64,000 bases of DNA from Fodinibius roseus (GTDB lineage: Bacteria; Bacteroidota; Rhodothermia; Balneolales; Balneolaceae). Shown here in pieces: positions 62,938-64,000 of this stretch. The stretch spans positions 32,402-96,401 of the forward strand of contig NZ_FQUS01000019.1 in the NCBI RefSeq assembly GCF_900129315.1, given 5' to 3'. The notes beneath the pieces are model-generated. The model saw nothing but the letters and a program-made list of their open reading frames with translations, was not told the origin of the DNA and did not search any database. The translations under genes were made by a program, and so were the position numbers. Position 1 is the stretch's first letter. Each line of letters begins with the position of its first letter.

Positions 62938-63714
62938 ATGAATGGCGAACCTTCGAAGCAGGAGCCGGTAGCAACTTACAAGCGGGATGCCCTGTTTCTG
63001 TCACTTGCCGGTATTTTCTTGACTTCCCTGGTGCTCGGCAATGTTATAGGAACGACAAAATTTGTGACGCTTTTTTCAGTCGAGCTCTCAAGCTGGATGC
63101 AAGCCATCGTGCCGGAGTTAGTGCGGGACAATGACATATATACCATGAGCGTGCCGGTGGGGGTTATTGCGTATCCCTTTACGTTTTTAGCGACGGATTT
63201 ACTTTCAGAGCTCTATGGACGGAAGAAAGCCCAGCTGGTTGTCTGGGTAGGTTTCTGGATGAATGTGTTCATGCTGCTGTTAATGAGTGTAAATCACTGG
63301 CTGCCCAACACGGCCGGGGTCAGTGGGGGACTTGATCTCTTTGAAGGGGTCTATGAATTTATGATCGGTAATACGATCGCCAGCATGATTGCCTATTTGG
63401 TCGCCCAAACAGTGGATGTCCGCCTCTTTCATTTTTGGAAGAGATTGACCAAGGGAAAACACCTCTGGTTGCGGAATAATGCTTCCACTACTATAAGTCA
63501 GTTAGTGGACTCTACCGCTATCCTGACGATCCTTTTTGTGGCCGGAAATCTCGGTCAGGAGATAGATACCGTTGGCAAATTAATCATCCTTATTCTCAAT
63601 TCTTACCTCTTTAAATTCTTTTTCGCACTGTTTGATACTCCACTCTGTTATTTGGGAGTAAAAATGTTCAGGGATTATGAAGAAGACCCCGGAGAATACA
63701 GCCTCTATTCATAG
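62938..63714 (+). CDS. yhhQ: Queuosine precursor transporter (YhhQ/QPTR family)
   Basis: 258 residues, six or more membrane helices. Imports the queuosine precursor preQ0 or preQ1 for tRNA modification. The family signatures VPVGVIAYPFTFLATDLLSE with LYGRKKAQ, and the later STTISQLVDSTAILTILF (conserved Ser/Gln-Asp), are clear. The C-terminal half has ILNSYLFKFFFALFDTPLCY. The N-terminus is 12 residues longer than most. Placed just upstream of the rRNA operon leader. Confidence 0.88.
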   Translation: MNGEPSKQEPVATYKRDALFLSLAGIFLTSLVLGNVIGTTKFVTLFSVELSSWMQAIVPELVRDNDIYTMSVPVGVIAYPFTFLATDLLSELYGRKKAQLVVWVGFWMNVFMLLLMSVNHWLPNTAGVSGGLDLFEGVYEFMIGNTIASMIAYLVAQTVDVRLFHFWKRLTKGKHLWLRNNASTTISQLVDSTAILTILFVAGNLGQEIDTVGKLIILILNSYLFKFFFALFDTPLCYLGVKMFRDYEEDPGEYSLYS

Positions 63715-63790
63715 GTTATTGTGGCAAAAGTGTCTTTTAAACAAAGGGGAGGGCATTAGGTACATTCGTAAAATAAATGTGACAAAAACA

Positions 63791-63822
63791 TTGACACGAA
63801 CCCCTAAAAAGTCTTACATTAG
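63791..63822 (+). promoter_or_regulatory. Promoter of an rRNA operon
   Basis: TTGACA (63791-63796) is followed after 18 bases by TACATTAG (63815-63822), which fits both a sigma-70-like -10 (TACATT) and the Bacteroidota -7 element TAnnTTTG. It lies about 180 bases upstream of the expected 16S start. Confidence 0.75.
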
Positions 63823-63836
63823 GAATCCAATTTCGA

Positions 63837-63898
63837 AACGGGGTTGAGCCCAATAGTTATTGTGTTCAACTCCGTTTTTTTGGCTCAAGACTATTGGG
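63837..63898 (+). promoter_or_regulatory. rRNA leader with competing hairpins
   Basis: AACGGGGTTGA (63837-63847) can pair with TCAACTCCGTT (63866-63876), an 11-bp stem with one G-U, followed by seven T (63875-63881): an intrinsic-terminator shape. Its 18-base loop includes CCCAATAGT (63849-63857), which pairs perfectly with ACTATTGGG (63890-63898). TTGAGCC (63844-63850) also pairs with GGCTCAA (63882-63888). These pairings overlap and cannot all form at once. Confidence 0.65.
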
Positions 63899-63913
63899 TC
63901 AAATCGCATTTTT

Positions 63914-63924
63914 TGTTCTTTAAA
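63914..63924 (+). promoter_or_regulatory. boxA antitermination site
   Basis: TGTTCTTTAAA matches the rRNA boxA element (TGCTCTTTAAM type), which loads Nus factors so that RNA polymerase resists termination. It lies downstream of the terminator-like hairpin. Confidence 0.7.
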
Positions 63925-63959
63925 GTAGTGGGTAGAATATACAGACGATCGCACGTCGA

Positions 63960-64000
63960 GCCCTTGTCGGGCCGTCCTTTCGGGGAGGGCCCAGATGAGA
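63960..64000 (+). other. Stem before 16S rRNA; window ends at the 16S start
   Basis: GGGCC (63969-63973) and GGCCC (63988-63992) form a GC-rich hairpin, as expected for the 5' processing stem. An overlapping GCCC/GGGC pairing (63960-63963 with 63969-63972) is possible. The last bases AGATGAGA would join GTTTGATC, the start of 16S rRNA, directly outside the window. This is inferred; no 16S sequence is present. Confidence 0.5.

Noticed and set aside
1..64000. CRISPR arrays, tRNAs, phage or transposase genes, replication origin
   Set aside because: No regularly spaced repeats with unique spacers, no tRNA-like T-loop sequence in gaps, no integrase, transposase or phage structural gene, and no dnaA or DnaA-box cluster were seen.

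Overview
The window looks like a chromosomal segment of a bacterium near Bacteroidota/Balneolota, probably a halophilic or marine member of Balneolota. That placement is an inference. It rests on a TonB-dependent receptor with a carboxypeptidase-like N-terminal domain paired with a DUF4249 lipoprotein, a MoaC-MoaB fusion, a MobA with an extra N-terminal domain, weak or absent Shine-Dalgarno sequences, and a TAnnTTtG-like -7 element in the rRNA promoter. No phage, insertion sequence, CRISPR array or tRNA was seen.

Layout. 1-7.7 kb: end of a DUF1456 gene, the ABC-F factor ettA, an SLC12-type transporter gene broken by one in-frame amber codon, a sodium:solute symporter and a secreted TIM-barrel isomerase. 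8.2-11.5 kb: small genes of stress-like character (DUF1328, a two-helix membrane protein, a GroES-like protein, a zinc ribbon) and an ABC ATPase. 12-15.4 kb: a large acidic protein of unknown function and the acyl-CoA carboxylase beta subunit. 15.7-33.3 kb: a nitrate assimilation island. 33.6-43.3 kb: rarA, amt, an FMN reductase, a two-component system, a metallo-hydrolase and sppA. 43.4-63.7 kb: mostly housekeeping and metabolic genes (FAD oxidoreductase, alr, FKBP, tatC/tatA, glyA, rpiB, TonB receptor pair, tag, ppc, UDG, ilvE, ghrA-like, nhaC, yhhQ). The window ends in an rRNA operon leader, apparently a few bases before 16S rRNA.

How the genes work together. The island encodes nitrate uptake (NarK), a single-chain nitrate reductase carrying its own FAD/NAD(P)H-type and [2Fe-2S] domains, NirBD nitrite reductase, a nitrite/sulfite-reductase-like protein with a rubredoxin tail, two steps toward siroheme (HemD, CobA), and most of molybdenum cofactor synthesis (MoaA, MoaC-MoaB, MoaD, MoaE, MoeA, MobA). 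The ammonium transporter Amt lies just outside. Very AT-rich intergenic stretches occur upstream of several of these genes.

The most unusual structure is a family of about 140-bp intergenic repeats with imperfect terminal inverted repeats. I find eight copies, all in the same orientation, and three pairs of copies bracket one- or two-gene cassettes. Also notable are the amber codon in the transporter, mutually exclusive hairpins in the rRNA leader, a 7-bp tandem repeat, and residue substitutions in the MoaB domain and in alanine racemase. Everything was read by eye; no database search or folding calculation was run.
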